Assembly: GCA_963809205.1 (NCBI GenBank)
Contig: CAWEIS010000006.1
Span: forward strand, 56,702 to 120,701
Length of the DNA stretch: 64,000 nucleotides
Direction: 5' to 3'
Origin: DATLLN01 sp963809205
Lineage (GTDB): Bacteria; Actinomycetota; Thermoleophilia; Gaiellales; JAICJC01
Shown here: in pieces, positions 8,218 to 16,998 of the stretch
Numbering within the stretch: position 1 is the first letter of the stretch
Layout: the number at the start of each line of letters is the position of its first letter
Notes under the pieces: model-generated
Database searches by the model: none
Seen by the model: only the letters and a program-made list of their open reading frames with translations
Told to the model about the DNA's origin: nothing
Position numbers and translations under genes: made by a program

Positions 8218-9437
8218 CGCTCGCGACGGTCGCGAGCTCGTCCTCGGTGATCACGAACGGCGGCGAGAGCTGCAGCGAGTGCCCGGCCAGACCCCGCGTC
8301 ATCACGCCCAGCGTGCGGCATTCGGCCACGATGCGATCGACCAGTCCCGGCTCCGCTGCGCGCGCCTCGGCCTCGATCTCGATCGCCGCGAGCAGGCCGA
8401 TGCCCGCGCGGATGTCCGAGACCAGCGGCGCCGAGCGCAGCGGCTCGACCGCATCCGCCAGCACGGATTCCATCCGCGCGACCCGGTCGACCAGGCCCTC
8501 GCGCTCGATGATGTCGAGGTTGGCCAGACCGGCGGCGCAGACCGCGGGATGCCCGGAGTACGTGTAGCCATGGCGGAAGACGGCCTCGCCCGGCGACGAC
8601 CAGAACGGCTCCTGGATTCGCCGTGACGCGAGCACGGCGCCCAGCGGCAGGTAGCCGGAGGTGATGCCCTTCGCGCACGTCACCAGGTCGGGGCGGATGC
8701 CGAAGCGGTGCGACCCGAACCACGTGCCCAGCCGGCCGAACCCGCAGATCACCTCGTCGGCGATCAGCAGCACGTCGTAGGTCGGCGCACAGCTCCTGGA
8801 CGCGCTCCCAGTAGCCGGGCACTGGGTGGAAGATGCCGCCGGCGCCTATCACCGGCTCGCCGATGAAGGCCGCGATCCTGTCGCTGCTCTCCCGGAACAG
8901 CTCCTCGAGCTCGTCGGTCGAGTCCTGGGCGACGGTGGCGACGTCGGCGATCAGGCTGCCGTACCCCTCGGCGTTGGCGGGGATGCCGGCCAGGCTGGTG
9001 CCATAGGCGTTCATGCCGTGGTAGGAGCGCGCGCGGTGGACGATCACGTGCTTCTCGGGGCGATCGACTGCGCTCCAGTAGCGCAGCGCCAGCTTGCCCG
9101 CCGTGTCCACGGCGTCCGAGCCGCCGCTGGCGAAGAACACGGCCGCGCCCTCCATCGGCGCCAGCTCGGCGACGCGGTCGGCCAGCTCGAGGGCTGGGCG
9201 GTTGGCGGCCCGGTCGAAGGTCTCGTAGCCCGCCAGGGTGCGCATCTGCTCGGCCGCCGCCTCGGCGATCTCGGTGCGGCCGTGGCCGACGTTGGCGTAC
9301 CAGAGGGCGGCCTTGGCGTCGATGTACTCGCGGCCCTGCTCGTCCCAGACCCGGGCGCCCTCGCCGCGGACGATCACGACCTCGTCGTCCTTGATCACCG
9401 CCATGTCCGCGAACGGATGCCAGAGACGGGTGCTCAT
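8171..9437 (-). pseudogene. Class III (omega-type) PLP aminotransferase, frameshifted
   Basis: Fold-type I class III aminotransferase. N-terminal part in one frame (ATG 9437; DEQGREYIDAKAALWYANVG, SYHGMNAYGTSLAG, GEPVIGAGGIFHP). The C-terminal part, in another frame from about 8785, carries the PLP-binding segment: DEVICGFGRLG and the Schiff-base Lys in TCAKGITSGYLPLG. One extra base near 8780-8787 explains the split; repaired length is about 420, normal for the family. Its start overlaps the stop of the glutamine-amidotransferase gene (ATGA, 9434-9437). The pair resembles putrescine/GABA or beta-alanine:pyruvate catabolic genes. The amine donor cannot be fixed from sequence. Confidence 0.85.
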
Positions 9438-10147
9438 GACGCTGACGATACCAGCGCCCGGAACAGCGGCGCGCCGTGTCCCTCGGGCTCGGCGTCCGGG
9501 TGCCAGAGCACGGCGACGCAGAAGCGGCGGCCGGGATGCTCGAGCCCCTCGATCACGTCATCGTCGACGGCCCGCGCGCCGACCACCAGGCCGGCGCCCA
9601 CGCGGTCGGCGCCCTGGTGGTGGTGCGAGTGCACCCGCAGCCGCTCGCCGGCGATCTCCCGCAGCCGCGAGCCCGGCTCGGTGACCACGTCGTGCATCCC
9701 GTAGGTGCTGTCGTCCAGCCGGTGCGGGATGACGTCGATGCGATCGGCGAGGTGCTGCTCGAGCGTGCCGCCGCAGGCAACGTTGATCAACTGGAAGCCG
9801 CGGCAGATGCCCAGCGTCGGCAGATCGCGCTCGATCGCCCTGCGGGCGAGGCCCAGCTCGGCCGCGTCGCGTCGCTCGTGGCGGGCGCCGGTCGCCGGAT
9901 GGCGGTCGGAGCCATACACCTCGGGAGCGACGTCATCGCCGCCGACGAACAGGATGCCGTCGAGCCCGTCGAGCACATCGTCCGGGTCGTCGGCCCAGTG
10001 TGGGTCGGCCGGCAGGATCAGCGGCTTGCCGCCCGCCAGGCGGACGCCCTCGATGTAGCCCTGGCCGACAACGACGGCGTCCATCGCCCAGTGCGACATG
10101 CGCGCGTGCGTCCAGTAGCTGGTGATGCCGATGGCCGGCCTGGTCAC
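9434..10147 (-). CDS. Class I glutamine amidotransferase-like hydrolase (gamma-glutamyl-GABA hydrolase type, peptidase C26)
   Basis: A 237-residue triad hydrolase. The nucleophile elbow LGICRGFQLINV carries the Cys, and VLWHPDAEPEG supplies the His and Glu. The N-terminal PAIGITSYW and the GGDDVAPEVYG loop are typical of the PuuD/gamma-glutamyl-GABA hydrolase branch. These enzymes release GABA (or a related amine) from its gamma-glutamyl adduct. Translationally coupled to the aminotransferase gene, it would supply the free omega-amino acid. The precise substrate is inferred from family and neighbour. Confidence 0.85.
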   Translation of the reverse strand: MTRPAIGITSYWTHARMSHWAMDAVVVGQGYIEGVRLAGGKPLILPADPHWADDPDDVLDGLDGILFVGGDDVAPEVYGSDRHPATGARHERRDAAELGLARRAIERDLPTLGICRGFQLINVACGGTLEQHLADRIDVIPHRLDDSTYGMHDVVTEPGSRLREIAGERLRVHSHHHQGADRVGAGLVVGARAVDDDVIEGLEHPGRRFCVAVLWHPDAEPEGHGAPLFRALVSSAS

Positions 10148-10181
10148 GCCGCAAAGCCTGCCACACGCCGGACGGCGAGAG

Positions 10182-10656
10182 CTAGTCGAGCAGCAGCGAG
10201 CCGAGCGCGTGGCTGGCCTGGGCGACCACGCCGGACTCGATCTCGCGCGACGCGGGCGGCGATCTCGTCGCGCAGTGCGCCGGTGGCCTGCTCCGCGAGC
10301 TGCCGCCCGAGCGGCGTCAGCGCCGTGCTCCCGTGGCCGCCGCCGCGCTCGACGTAGCCGCGCGCGGCCAGGCGCAGCGCGATCTGCTTGGCCTGGCTGG
10401 GGCTCGAGGCGAGCACCTCGGACAGCCGCCGCGTCGTCATCGACTTCTGGCCGTTCTGGTCGAGCAGCAGCAGCGCGTACAACTCCATCGGCCTCAGGTT
10501 GACATCGCGGGCAACCTCGAGCACGGAGCGGTCGAGCGTGCGCAGCAGCCGCAGCCCCGCCGGTACATCGGAGGACGGATTCGCGTCAGCGCGAGCGGTA
10601 TTCGTGACGAGTGCAAGCCTCGCGGCGCTGCGGCCGGTTGAGTGGGTGACGCCCAT
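10182..10656 (-). CDS. MarR-family winged-helix regulator (C-terminus frameshifted)
   Basis: A MarR-type regulator from ATG 10656. The helical N-terminal dimer segment leads into VNLRPMELYALLLLDQNGQ, the recognition region SEVLASSPSQAKQIALRLAARGYVERGG and the wing HGSTALTPLGRQLAEQ. After RDEIAARVA the natural C-terminus (EIESGVVAQASHALGSLLLD) is read in another frame ending at 10182; loss of a GC pair in the CGCGCG run near 10243 accounts for it. Repaired length is about 158 residues. Read without repair, the frame runs on to 10144. It sits at the head of the aminotransferase/amidotransferase pair and may regulate it. Confidence 0.7.
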
Positions 10657-10756
10657 CGGCGGGCATCTTCGCTGGGGGCGACCGCTTTCGCCCTCCCCGG
10701 TTTGACGTATTTCGGGGGCGGAAACCGGTGAGCCTGTCGACGCGTACGCAACATCC

Positions 10757-10778
10757 GGCAACGGGGTCAGACCCCATT
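10757..10778. repeat. GGGGTCAGACCCC palindromic element
   Basis: CAACGGGGTCAGACCCCATTGT: a 13-base palindrome core flanked by CAAC/ATTGT, nearly the same as the element at 31892-31922. Confidence 0.55.
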
Positions 10779-10798
10779 GTCCCCGCGTCCCGGGGTAT

Positions 10799-10985
10799 GC
10801 TCGATAGATGAGGCGAGCGGGCCTTCGAGGACTAAGACACCTTCGAGGTGTCGGGGACAACGGCGATTGGCATCTGCAGCTCCCACCGGACTGCCAGCCG
10901 GGACGGTGCCGCCCGGCGGGAGCTGCAGCTCTGTCACCGTGATCCACGGCCGCGTCCGCGGCTACGCGCCGAAGTCCGCCTGAGG
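10799..10985 (+). ncRNA. Candidate structured RNA: two hairpins in an intergenic region
   Basis: Between the MarR gene and the gene at 11023 there is no convincing reading frame. The + strand can form a perfect 7-bp hairpin with a TCG loop at 10838-10854 (GACACCT...AGGTGTC). It can also form an 11-bp perfect stem pairing 10874-10884 (CTGCAGCTCCC) with 10918-10928, whose 33-base loop can fold further. This could be a leader or a free RNA. No family recognised, and no U-run follows, so it is not a standard terminator. Confidence 0.35.
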
Positions 10986-11022
10986 CCGCGCCCTTTTCAC
11001 CGAGCAGACAACGGCGTATCCT

Positions 11023-11379
11023 GTGAGCGTGGGTTCGCTCCTGGGCACGTTGCGCAATCCGAACGTCGCCGCCCTGGTGGTCGGCGGACTCGTCGCGCTG
11101 GCGATCACCTTCGTCATCCCAACGACGCCGGAGACCGTGACGGTGATCAACGGCCGTCAGTACCACGCGTCGGAGACGCACCCGATGGACCTCGCCCTCA
11201 CGTTATGCCGGTTCCTGGGCGCGCTCAGCCTGCTGATCGGCGTCTTCGCGATGTTCGCCTACCGGCGCGGCGAGATGGACATGCCGGAGGACGCGATGCC
11301 GCCGGAGCTACATCCTCGCGACGGTACCCTGCCGCCGACGCCGCCGGCCGGCATCAGCGCCGGCAACCTCCTGCCCTGA
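11023..11379 (+). CDS. Small hypothetical membrane protein
   Basis: A 118-residue protein with two hydrophobic helices (AALVVGGLVALAITFVI at about 17-33 and FLGALSLLIGVFAMFAY at about 64-80) and a Pro-rich acidic C-terminus. The segment between the helices contains VTVINGRQYHASETHPMD, so a short extracytoplasmic loop is likely. GTG 11023 is the start; an in-frame GTG at 11029 is an alternative. Not assigned to a family. It is followed at once by a strong palindromic hairpin. Confidence 0.6.
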   Translation: MSVGSLLGTLRNPNVAALVVGGLVALAITFVIPTTPETVTVINGRQYHASETHPMDLALTLCRFLGALSLLIGVFAMFAYRRGEMDMPEDAMPPELHPRDGTLPPTPPAGISAGNLLP

Positions 11380-11380
11380 C

Positions 11381-11409
11381 GCAACAAAGGGGTCTGACCC
11401 CTTTGTTGC
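11381..11409. terminator. Bidirectional palindromic hairpin, GGGGTC family
   Basis: GCAACAAAGGGGTC / GACCCCTTTGTTGC forms a near-perfect 14-bp stem directly after the stop of the small membrane protein and before the minus-strand tRNA-Leu. Position suits a terminator for both strands. It belongs to the same palindrome family as 10757 and 31892. Confidence 0.6.
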
Positions 11410-11421
11410 GCCTGAGATAAG

Positions 11422-11505
11422 TGCGGATGAGAGGACTTGAACCTCCACGACCTTACGGCCACACGGACCTGAACCGTGCGCGTCTACCAATTCCGCCACA
11501 TCCGC
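11422..11505 (-). tRNA. tRNA-Leu(CAG)
   Basis: An 84-base class II tRNA. Acceptor GCGGATG pairs with CATCCGC, discriminator A. The D-arm holds GGTAGAC, the anticodon loop TTCAGGT gives CAG, and there is a long variable arm and a T-loop TTCAAGT. All canonical positions look normal, unlike the second Leu(CAG) in the array at 49 kb. CCA is not encoded. Confidence 0.95.
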
Positions 11506-11521
11506 GCGGGAAGTCACGATT

Positions 11522-12717
11522 CTACCCGCTGTCCGGGGAGCACGCCCCCGCGAGCAGCGCGTCGCGCTCGGCATCGGAGTAGCCGAGCTCGGTTAGCACC
11601 TCGTCGGCGTGCTCGCCCAGCCGCGGCGGCGGGATCCGCGCCCCGGGCCGGCCGTCGGCCAGCCGGACGGGCGACCGCACCAGCCCGATCTGGCCGGCGG
11701 TCGGGTGCATCACCTGTTCGACCATGTGCGCCGCCGGCCCGGCGAATGTCTCCGGAATCGACAACACCGGACCGCCGGGCACCCGTGCGCGCTCGAGCAG
11801 CTCGACCCACTCGGCGACCGTGCGGGTCGAGATCAGCCGTTGCAGCTCGGGCACCAGCTCCTCCCGGTGCTCGACCCGGCCGCGGTTGGTGCGGTAGCGG
11901 GGATCGGCGGCCAGGTCGTCGCGGCCCGCCTCGATGCAGAACCGGCGGAAGTGGACGTCGGTGCCCGAGGCCAGGTTGATGTAGCCGTCCGAGGCGTGGA
12001 ACGTCTCGTAGGGGACGATCGACGGGTGCGCGTTGCCGAGCCGCTCCGGCTCGATGCCGGCGATCAGCCAGTCCCCGGCGCGGTTGGCGAGCCACGACAC
12101 CTGCGCGTCGATCAGCGCGACCTCGAGCGTCCGCCCGGCGCCGGTGACCGCGCGTTCGACCAGCGCAGACAACACGCCCGTGGCCGCGTACAGGCCGGCG
12201 ACCAGGTCGGCGATCGCAACGGCGACCTTGATCGGCTCGCCGTCGGGCTCGCCTTGGATGCTCATGATGCCGCCGATGCCCTGCATCAGGAAGTCGTACC
12301 CGGGGCTCGACGCCTGCTCGCCGTCGGTCGGGTATCCGGTGATCGCGCAGTGCACGGCCAGCGGGTTGATGGCGTGGACAGACGCGGCGTCGGCGCTGTA
12401 GCGCACGGCCGCGTCGGGCAGGAAGTTATGCAGCACGACGTCCGCCCGCTCGACCATCCGCCCCACCACCTCGCGGCCCTCGTCGGTGCGCAGGTCGACG
12501 GCGATCGACCGCTTGTTCCGGTTGACCTGCATGAAGTAGGCGCTCTCGCCGCCCACGAACGGCGGCCCCCAGCGGCGCGAGCCGTCCCCCTCGCCGGGCC
12601 GCTCGACCTTGACCACGTCGGCGCCCAGGTCTCCGAGGATCATCGTGCAGTACGGGCCGGCCAGCACCTGGGTCAGGTCGAGCACTCGTAGGCCGGCGAG
12701 CGGCAGTGCGCCGGTGC

Positions 12718-12721
<4 letters not shown>
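11522..12721 (-). CDS. CaiB/BaiF (class III) CoA-transferase
   Basis: A 399-residue family III CoA-transferase. LRVLDLTQVLAGPYCTMILGDLGADVVKVE opens the Rossmann-like CoA-binding fold. The expected catalytic Asp is in GYDFLMQGIGGIM (about D143). Later segments (PYETFHASDGYINLA, VPGGPVLSIPE) are typical. The family moves CoA between organic acids such as formate/oxalate, carnitine or succinate; the acid here is unknown. It starts at GTG 12721, overlapping the peroxiredoxin stop (GTGA). Confidence 0.88.
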
Positions 12722-13197
<476 letters not shown>

Positions 13198-13267
13198 ACG
13201 GGCTCCTCGGGGACGTGTCAGGTGCATGGCCAGTCTAGATCGCGGCGCCTGGTAGCCTCACCGGCGG

Positions 13268-13627
13268 ATGCCCGAGGTGCACATGATCCTCGGCGCGTCG
13301 GTGATCCTGGTGAACCTGGCCGTGGCAGTCTGGGGTTTCGTCGCCTATCGCCGCAACGCGCCGCCCGGCCGTGGGTTCATGCAGTGTCTGGCGCTGGCCC
13401 AGACGCTTGTCATCGGCCAGGCGTTTCTCGGCTTGCTGCTGCTCTCGGGCGGCTACCGTCCGGCGGACAAGCTGCACTTCGCGTACGGCCTGCTCCCGCT
13501 TCTGGCCGTCGCCTACCCCTATGCTCTGCGCAGTGACGACGGCCGTCGGAACATCCTCTACTTCTCGATCGGATCAGCGCTCATCGCGGCGCTCGGGGTG
13601 CGCGCGTACATGACGGGGCCGCCCTGA
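13268..13627 (+). CDS. Hypothetical four-helix membrane protein
   Basis: A 119-residue protein with about four hydrophobic helices (MILGASVILVNLAVAVWGFV; ALAQTLVIGQAFLGLLLL; FAYGLLPLLAVAYPYAL; ILYFSIGSALIAALGV). Its stop overlaps the start of the next membrane protein gene (TGATG), so the two are likely made together. I do not recognise the family. The conserved-looking KLHFAYGLLPLLAVAYPY resembles small quinone/haem-associated membrane proteins, but no ligand residues can be assigned. Confidence 0.65.
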   Translation: MPEVHMILGASVILVNLAVAVWGFVAYRRNAPPGRGFMQCLALAQTLVIGQAFLGLLLLSGGYRPADKLHFAYGLLPLLAVAYPYALRSDDGRRNILYFSIGSALIAALGVRAYMTGPP

Positions 13628-14004
13628 TGAGCAGGGACACCGTTCGCGCCCTGCTGATCGTGGTCGGCCTGGCGCTGATCGCGACCGTGTTCTCCGAGAC
13701 ATCGGCCCGCATCGCCGCGGCGATCTCGGGCGCGATCGCCGTCATTTTCATCTGCCTGATGTGGTACTTCGGGTACCGCTGGTACCAGGAGAACCGGATG
13801 GCGATCTCGCTGATGCCCGACCGCGAGCGCTCGATCCTCTACCTGGGGATGGGGGCCGTGACGGTCACGCTGGCGCTGTTCTCGCTGGCCCAGTTCGGGC
13901 TGGTCGAGCTGGGTGCCTTCTGGCTGCCGGTGCTGGTCGTCTTCCTGGCCGGGGCGTTCGCGATCTTCTACGCCTGGCAGGAATCGAAGCGGTACACCCT
14001 GTAG
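13627..14004 (+). CDS. Hypothetical four-helix membrane protein
   Basis: A 125-residue protein with four predicted helices arranged as two pairs separated by WYFGYRWYQENRMAISLMPDRERS, an aromatic and charged central loop on one side of the membrane. It is translationally coupled to the preceding small membrane protein and ends 33 bases before corA. No family recognised. Confidence 0.6.
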   Translation: MSRDTVRALLIVVGLALIATVFSETSARIAAAISGAIAVIFICLMWYFGYRWYQENRMAISLMPDRERSILYLGMGAVTVTLALFSLAQFGLVELGAFWLPVLVVFLAGAFAIFYAWQESKRYTL

Positions 14005-14036
14005 GCGCCGACCGCACCGCTTCCTAGACTGGCCGG

Positions 14037-15011
14037 GTGGCCCAGCAGGGCAGTGCGCTCTTCCTGATGAACGCCGACGGCACGCTCCAGAGCGACGTCG
14101 ACCGCGCCGCCGTCGAGCGAGCGCACGCCTCGGGCGAGTCCTTCTGGCTTGACGTGCGCACGCCGGGCGAGGACGAGTTCCGGATGCTCAGCGAGGTGTT
14201 CGGTTTCCATCAGCTGGCGCTCGAAGACTCCCGCATGTTCGGCCAGCGGCCCAAGCTCGACAGCTACGACGGCTTCGCCTTCATGGTGGTCTATGGCGCC
14301 TCGCCGGACGAGGACGGGCTGGTCGAGTCGCACGTCTTCTACAACGGCACCTATCTGGTATCGGTGCACCACGATGTCGCCCCGGCGTTCCAGCGGCTGC
14401 GTGAGGCGGCCGGGCGGCATCACCGCCCGTTCGAGCGCCCATCGGTGCTGCTCTACCGGATCGTCGACGCGATGACCGAGAGCTTCTACCCGCTGCTCAA
14501 CGACTTCGACGAGCGGATCGACGCCCTCGAGGATCGCACCTTCGCCTCACCCGATGACACGGTGCTGCAGGAGATCTTCCGCCTGAAGCGGCGGCTGGTC
14601 GGCGTCCGCAAGGTGGTGACCGCACAGCGCGACCTGTTCGGGTCGGTGTCGGCCGGCAGCGAGGACCTGCCGGGCGTGACGGCGGAGGACGAGCGGTACT
14701 TCCGCGACGTGTACGACCACCTGATCCGGATCAGCGACCTGCTCGACACGTATCGCGACCTGCTGTCGAGCGCGATGGACGTCTACCTGTCGAGCGTATC
14801 CAACCGGCTGAACGCGGTGATGAAGCAGCTGGCGATGATCGCGACCGTGTTCCTGCCGCTCAGCTTCATCGTCGGGTTCTTCGGCCAGAACTTCGCCTAC
14901 ATGGTGCGCAACGTGACCAGCGCCCGCGACTTCTGGCTGTACGGCATCGGCACGGAGGTCGTGGCGATCCTGGCGCTGCTGTACCTGTTCAGGCGACGGC
15001 GCTGGATCTAG
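14037..15011 (+). CDS. CorA-like divalent cation transporter
   Basis: A 324-residue CorA-superfamily protein: alpha/beta N-terminal cytosolic domain, long helices, then two C-terminal membrane helices (LAMIATVFLPLSFIVGFFGQNF and the last 25 residues, ending RRRRW). CorA proteins form pentameric Mg2+/Co2+ channels gated by cytosolic Mg2+. The pore motif usually written GMN is GQN here (GFFGQNFAYMV), so ion selectivity may differ from E. coli CorA. Start GTG 14037. Confidence 0.88.
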   Translation: MAQQGSALFLMNADGTLQSDVDRAAVERAHASGESFWLDVRTPGEDEFRMLSEVFGFHQLALEDSRMFGQRPKLDSYDGFAFMVVYGASPDEDGLVESHVFYNGTYLVSVHHDVAPAFQRLREAAGRHHRPFERPSVLLYRIVDAMTESFYPLLNDFDERIDALEDRTFASPDDTVLQEIFRLKRRLVGVRKVVTAQRDLFGSVSAGSEDLPGVTAEDERYFRDVYDHLIRISDLLDTYRDLLSSAMDVYLSSVSNRLNAVMKQLAMIATVFLPLSFIVGFFGQNFAYMVRNVTSARDFWLYGIGTEVVAILALLYLFRRRRWI

Positions 15012-15014
15012 CCG

Positions 15015-15167
15015 TCAGCGGCTCGGCTGCTGCTTCGGGTCGACCACGTTGATCGGCGCCGGGGCGGGGTCGCGGGGCGGCTGCGCGGCCGGGGCGTTCA
15101 GCCACGGCACCACGTACCGGTGGTAGATGTCGGCCGGCATGTAGGGCTGCCAGGTGGTATCTGTCAT
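15015..15167 (-). CDS. Small hypothetical protein
   Basis: A 50-residue frame from ATG 15167, 41 bases downstream of hemQ on the same strand. It is rich in Pro and aromatic residues (WQPYMPADIYHRYVVPWLN). There is no membrane segment. It may be a small partner co-transcribed with hemQ, or a chance frame. It is supported only by its coherent composition, a GGTGG before the start, and the lack of any other gene in the gap. Confidence 0.4.
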   Translation of the reverse strand: MTDTTWQPYMPADIYHRYVVPWLNAPAAQPPRDPAPAPINVVDPKQQPSR

Positions 15168-15208
15168 GCCACCACGGTACCCGCGGCTCCGGCCGGAGCC
15201 AACCGTTC

Positions 15209-15964
15209 CTAAATGCCGGACGTCACGATCTCGCCGGTCAGGCCGAGCGAGTCGAGCGCCTCGCGGACGCCCATCGCGCTGCACGTGAAGATCGGCGTGT
15301 CCCGCTCCGTGTAGCGGCTCGCCTCGGTCTCGCGCAGGGTCATCATCAGGTCGAGGAAGTCGCCGACATAGTCGGTCTCGAACGCCACGACGAACTCCTG
15401 GTCGTCGATCCCGAACGAGTACGTCGTGTTGATCTTGACCGTCGGGAACTGGTGCCCGGTGGCGATGTGCTCGTTCATGATCCCCTGCCGCGCCGGCTTC
15501 GACAGCTGGTACCAGTCGCGCGTCTTGACCATCGGGTAGATCAACAGGTACCGCGACCCGGGGTCCCACATGATCCTGCCGCGCTTGTGCATCGAGCGGC
15601 CCTCGCCCTTGACGTACTGCGACCGCCGCGTCATCGACAGGTAGGCGTACGGCGTCTCCAGGTAGCGGCCGAGCGTCGTCTGGTGCAGCGCCGTCGCCAG
15701 CTCCTGGAAGTCCTCGAGCCGCTCCGACACCTTCCACAGCATCAGGTCGGCGTCGGGGCGGAGGCCGAACATCGAGTAGGCGCGGATCGCGAACTGCTCG
15801 GAGAAGCGCTCGACGACCGCCGCGAACTCGTCCCGCGCAGCCTCCCGCTCGGCGGCGGGCAGCCCGCGGAAGGCCCGGTCGAGCTTGTAGAAGCTGAAGT
15901 GGACGAACTGCCGGTCCTCGCCGGCGCTGTTGTTCGATGCGGCGCCGTTGTCGCTCTCGCTCAT
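15209..15964 (-). CDS. hemQ: Coproheme decarboxylase (HemQ/ChdC), chlorite dismutase family
   Basis: A 251-residue protein of the chlorite-dismutase fold. The decarboxylase-type Tyr lies in RYLLIYPMVKTRDWYQL, and the proximal haem His in HIATGHQFPTVKINTTYSFG. The sequence of LRPDADLMLWKVSERLEDFQ also matches the HemQ branch. It performs the last step of the coproporphyrin-dependent haem pathway of actinobacteria and firmicutes: H2O2-dependent oxidative decarboxylation of coproheme to haem b. No other haem gene is next to it. Start ATG 15964. Confidence 0.88.
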   Translation of the reverse strand: MSESDNGAASNNSAGEDRQFVHFSFYKLDRAFRGLPAAEREAARDEFAAVVERFSEQFAIRAYSMFGLRPDADLMLWKVSERLEDFQELATALHQTTLGRYLETPYAYLSMTRRSQYVKGEGRSMHKRGRIMWDPGSRYLLIYPMVKTRDWYQLSKPARQGIMNEHIATGHQFPTVKINTTYSFGIDDQEFVVAFETDYVGDFLDLMMTLRETEASRYTERDTPIFTCSAMGVREALDSLGLTGEIVTSGI

Positions 15965-16042
15965 GGTTCGATCGTAGCAGCGCACTTCGGCACAGACTCG
16001 GCACCACGTGCGCGTTGTTCCGTGACAGGCGGCGGACCGAGG

Positions 16043-16375
16043 ATGTGCCTCGTGGACGCTCAACGAGGACAGGCCGCCGTGGAGACGATGATCCTGCTGC
16101 CGGTCGTGGTGGTGCTGGCGGTCGCCGCGTGGCAGGGCGTCCTCATCGGCTGGACGGCCGTGGAGGCACAGGAGGCCGCCCGCCAGGCTGCGCGAGCCGC
16201 GCTGGCCGGCGAGCCCGTGCGGGATGCGGCGCGCTCGGCGCTGCCGGCCTCCATGCGCGACGGGCTCGCCGTGCGCTCGGCAGGCGGCGAGGTGACGGTC
16301 CGCGTCAGCGTGCCGTCGATCGTGCCCGGGTTTGCGCCGTCCGTCTCGGCGAGTGCCGCGGCGGTGGACGGATGA
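16043..16375 (+). CDS. TadE-like pseudopilin family protein
   Basis: A 110-residue protein with the TadE signature: a short basic N-terminus, then QRGQAAVETMILLPVVVVL with the conserved Glu at the fifth position of the helix, one membrane helix and a small extracytoplasmic domain. TadE proteins are processed like type IV pilins by a prepilin peptidase and take part in Flp/Tad pilus assembly or tight-adherence secretion. GTG 16052 is an alternative start. Its stop overlaps the next gene (ATGA), making this the first of a three-gene unit. Confidence 0.75.
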   Translation: MCLVDAQRGQAAVETMILLPVVVVLAVAAWQGVLIGWTAVEAQEAARQAARAALAGEPVRDAARSALPASMRDGLAVRSAGGEVTVRVSVPSIVPGFAPSVSASAAAVDG

Positions 16376-16662
16376 GCCAGCGCGGACAGGCCAGCGTGGA
16401 GACCGTTGCGGCCGCATTGCTGCTGGTGCTCTGCGCGCTCGGGGTCGCGCAGCTCGTGCTCGTGTTTTCGGCTGCTCAGCAGGCCGGGCGGATCGCCGAC
16501 CAGGCGTCGGTGCTGGCCGCCGAGGGCCGCCCGCTACCGGCCCGCCTGACCGATCAGGCGCATGTCGTCGTTCACGCCGACATGGTGTCGGTCACGGTCG
16601 ATGTGCCGGCGCTGCCCGGGCTGCCAACGATCGGGCTGACGCGCACGGCCCGCCTGCCGTGA
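16372..16662 (+). CDS. TadE-like pseudopilin family protein
   Basis: A 96-residue second TadE-like protein. MSQRGQASVETVAAALLLVLCALGVAQLVL has the same Q-R-G-Q-A-x-V-E start as its neighbour, then a membrane helix and a short beta-rich tail. The two genes look like a tandem duplication that diverged. It overlaps the downstream TadG-like frame by four bases (GTGA at 16659-16662), so all three should be translated together. Confidence 0.7.
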   Translation: MSQRGQASVETVAAALLLVLCALGVAQLVLVFSAAQQAGRIADQASVLAAEGRPLPARLTDQAHVVVHADMVSVTVDVPALPGLPTIGLTRTARLP

Positions 16663-16998
16663 GTCGGGAGCGCGGGCAGGTCGCGCCGCTGGCGGTCGCG
16701 CTCGCCCTGCTGCTCGTGGCCGGCGGCGCCGTGCTGATGCACCTGGCGCGGGTGGCCGATGCGGGCGGCCGCGGGCAGACCGCCGCGGATCTGGCGGCGA
16801 TCTCGGCAGCCCGAGTCCTGGCAACCGACCCGTTTGCCGGACAGGCGTCGCTGCGGGCCGCGGCGGAGCGGACGGCGGCGACCAACGATGCCCGGGTGAC
16901 CGCCGTGACACCGCTCTCGGACGGCGGACTGCCGACCGGGGTCGAGGTGACGGTGGACGCCGTCGCGACGGGGGACGTTCCCGTCGCCGGTCGATCGG
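16659..16998 (+). CDS. TadG/Rv3654c-like N-terminal part of a split gene
   Basis: From GTG 16659: RERGQVAPLAVALALLLVAGGAVL, a single N-terminal helix, then ADAGGRGQTAADLAAISAARVLATDP, the helical segment typical of TadG/Rv3654c-like Flp proteins. After about 110 residues the sensible sequence (VDRSDVVSSTSRAGVAFSASL) continues in another frame that leads without a stop into the NlpC/P60 protein. A one-base shift near 16985-17000 would join them into one secreted or membrane-anchored protein of about 615 residues. Joined or not is the main uncertainty. Confidence 0.6.
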
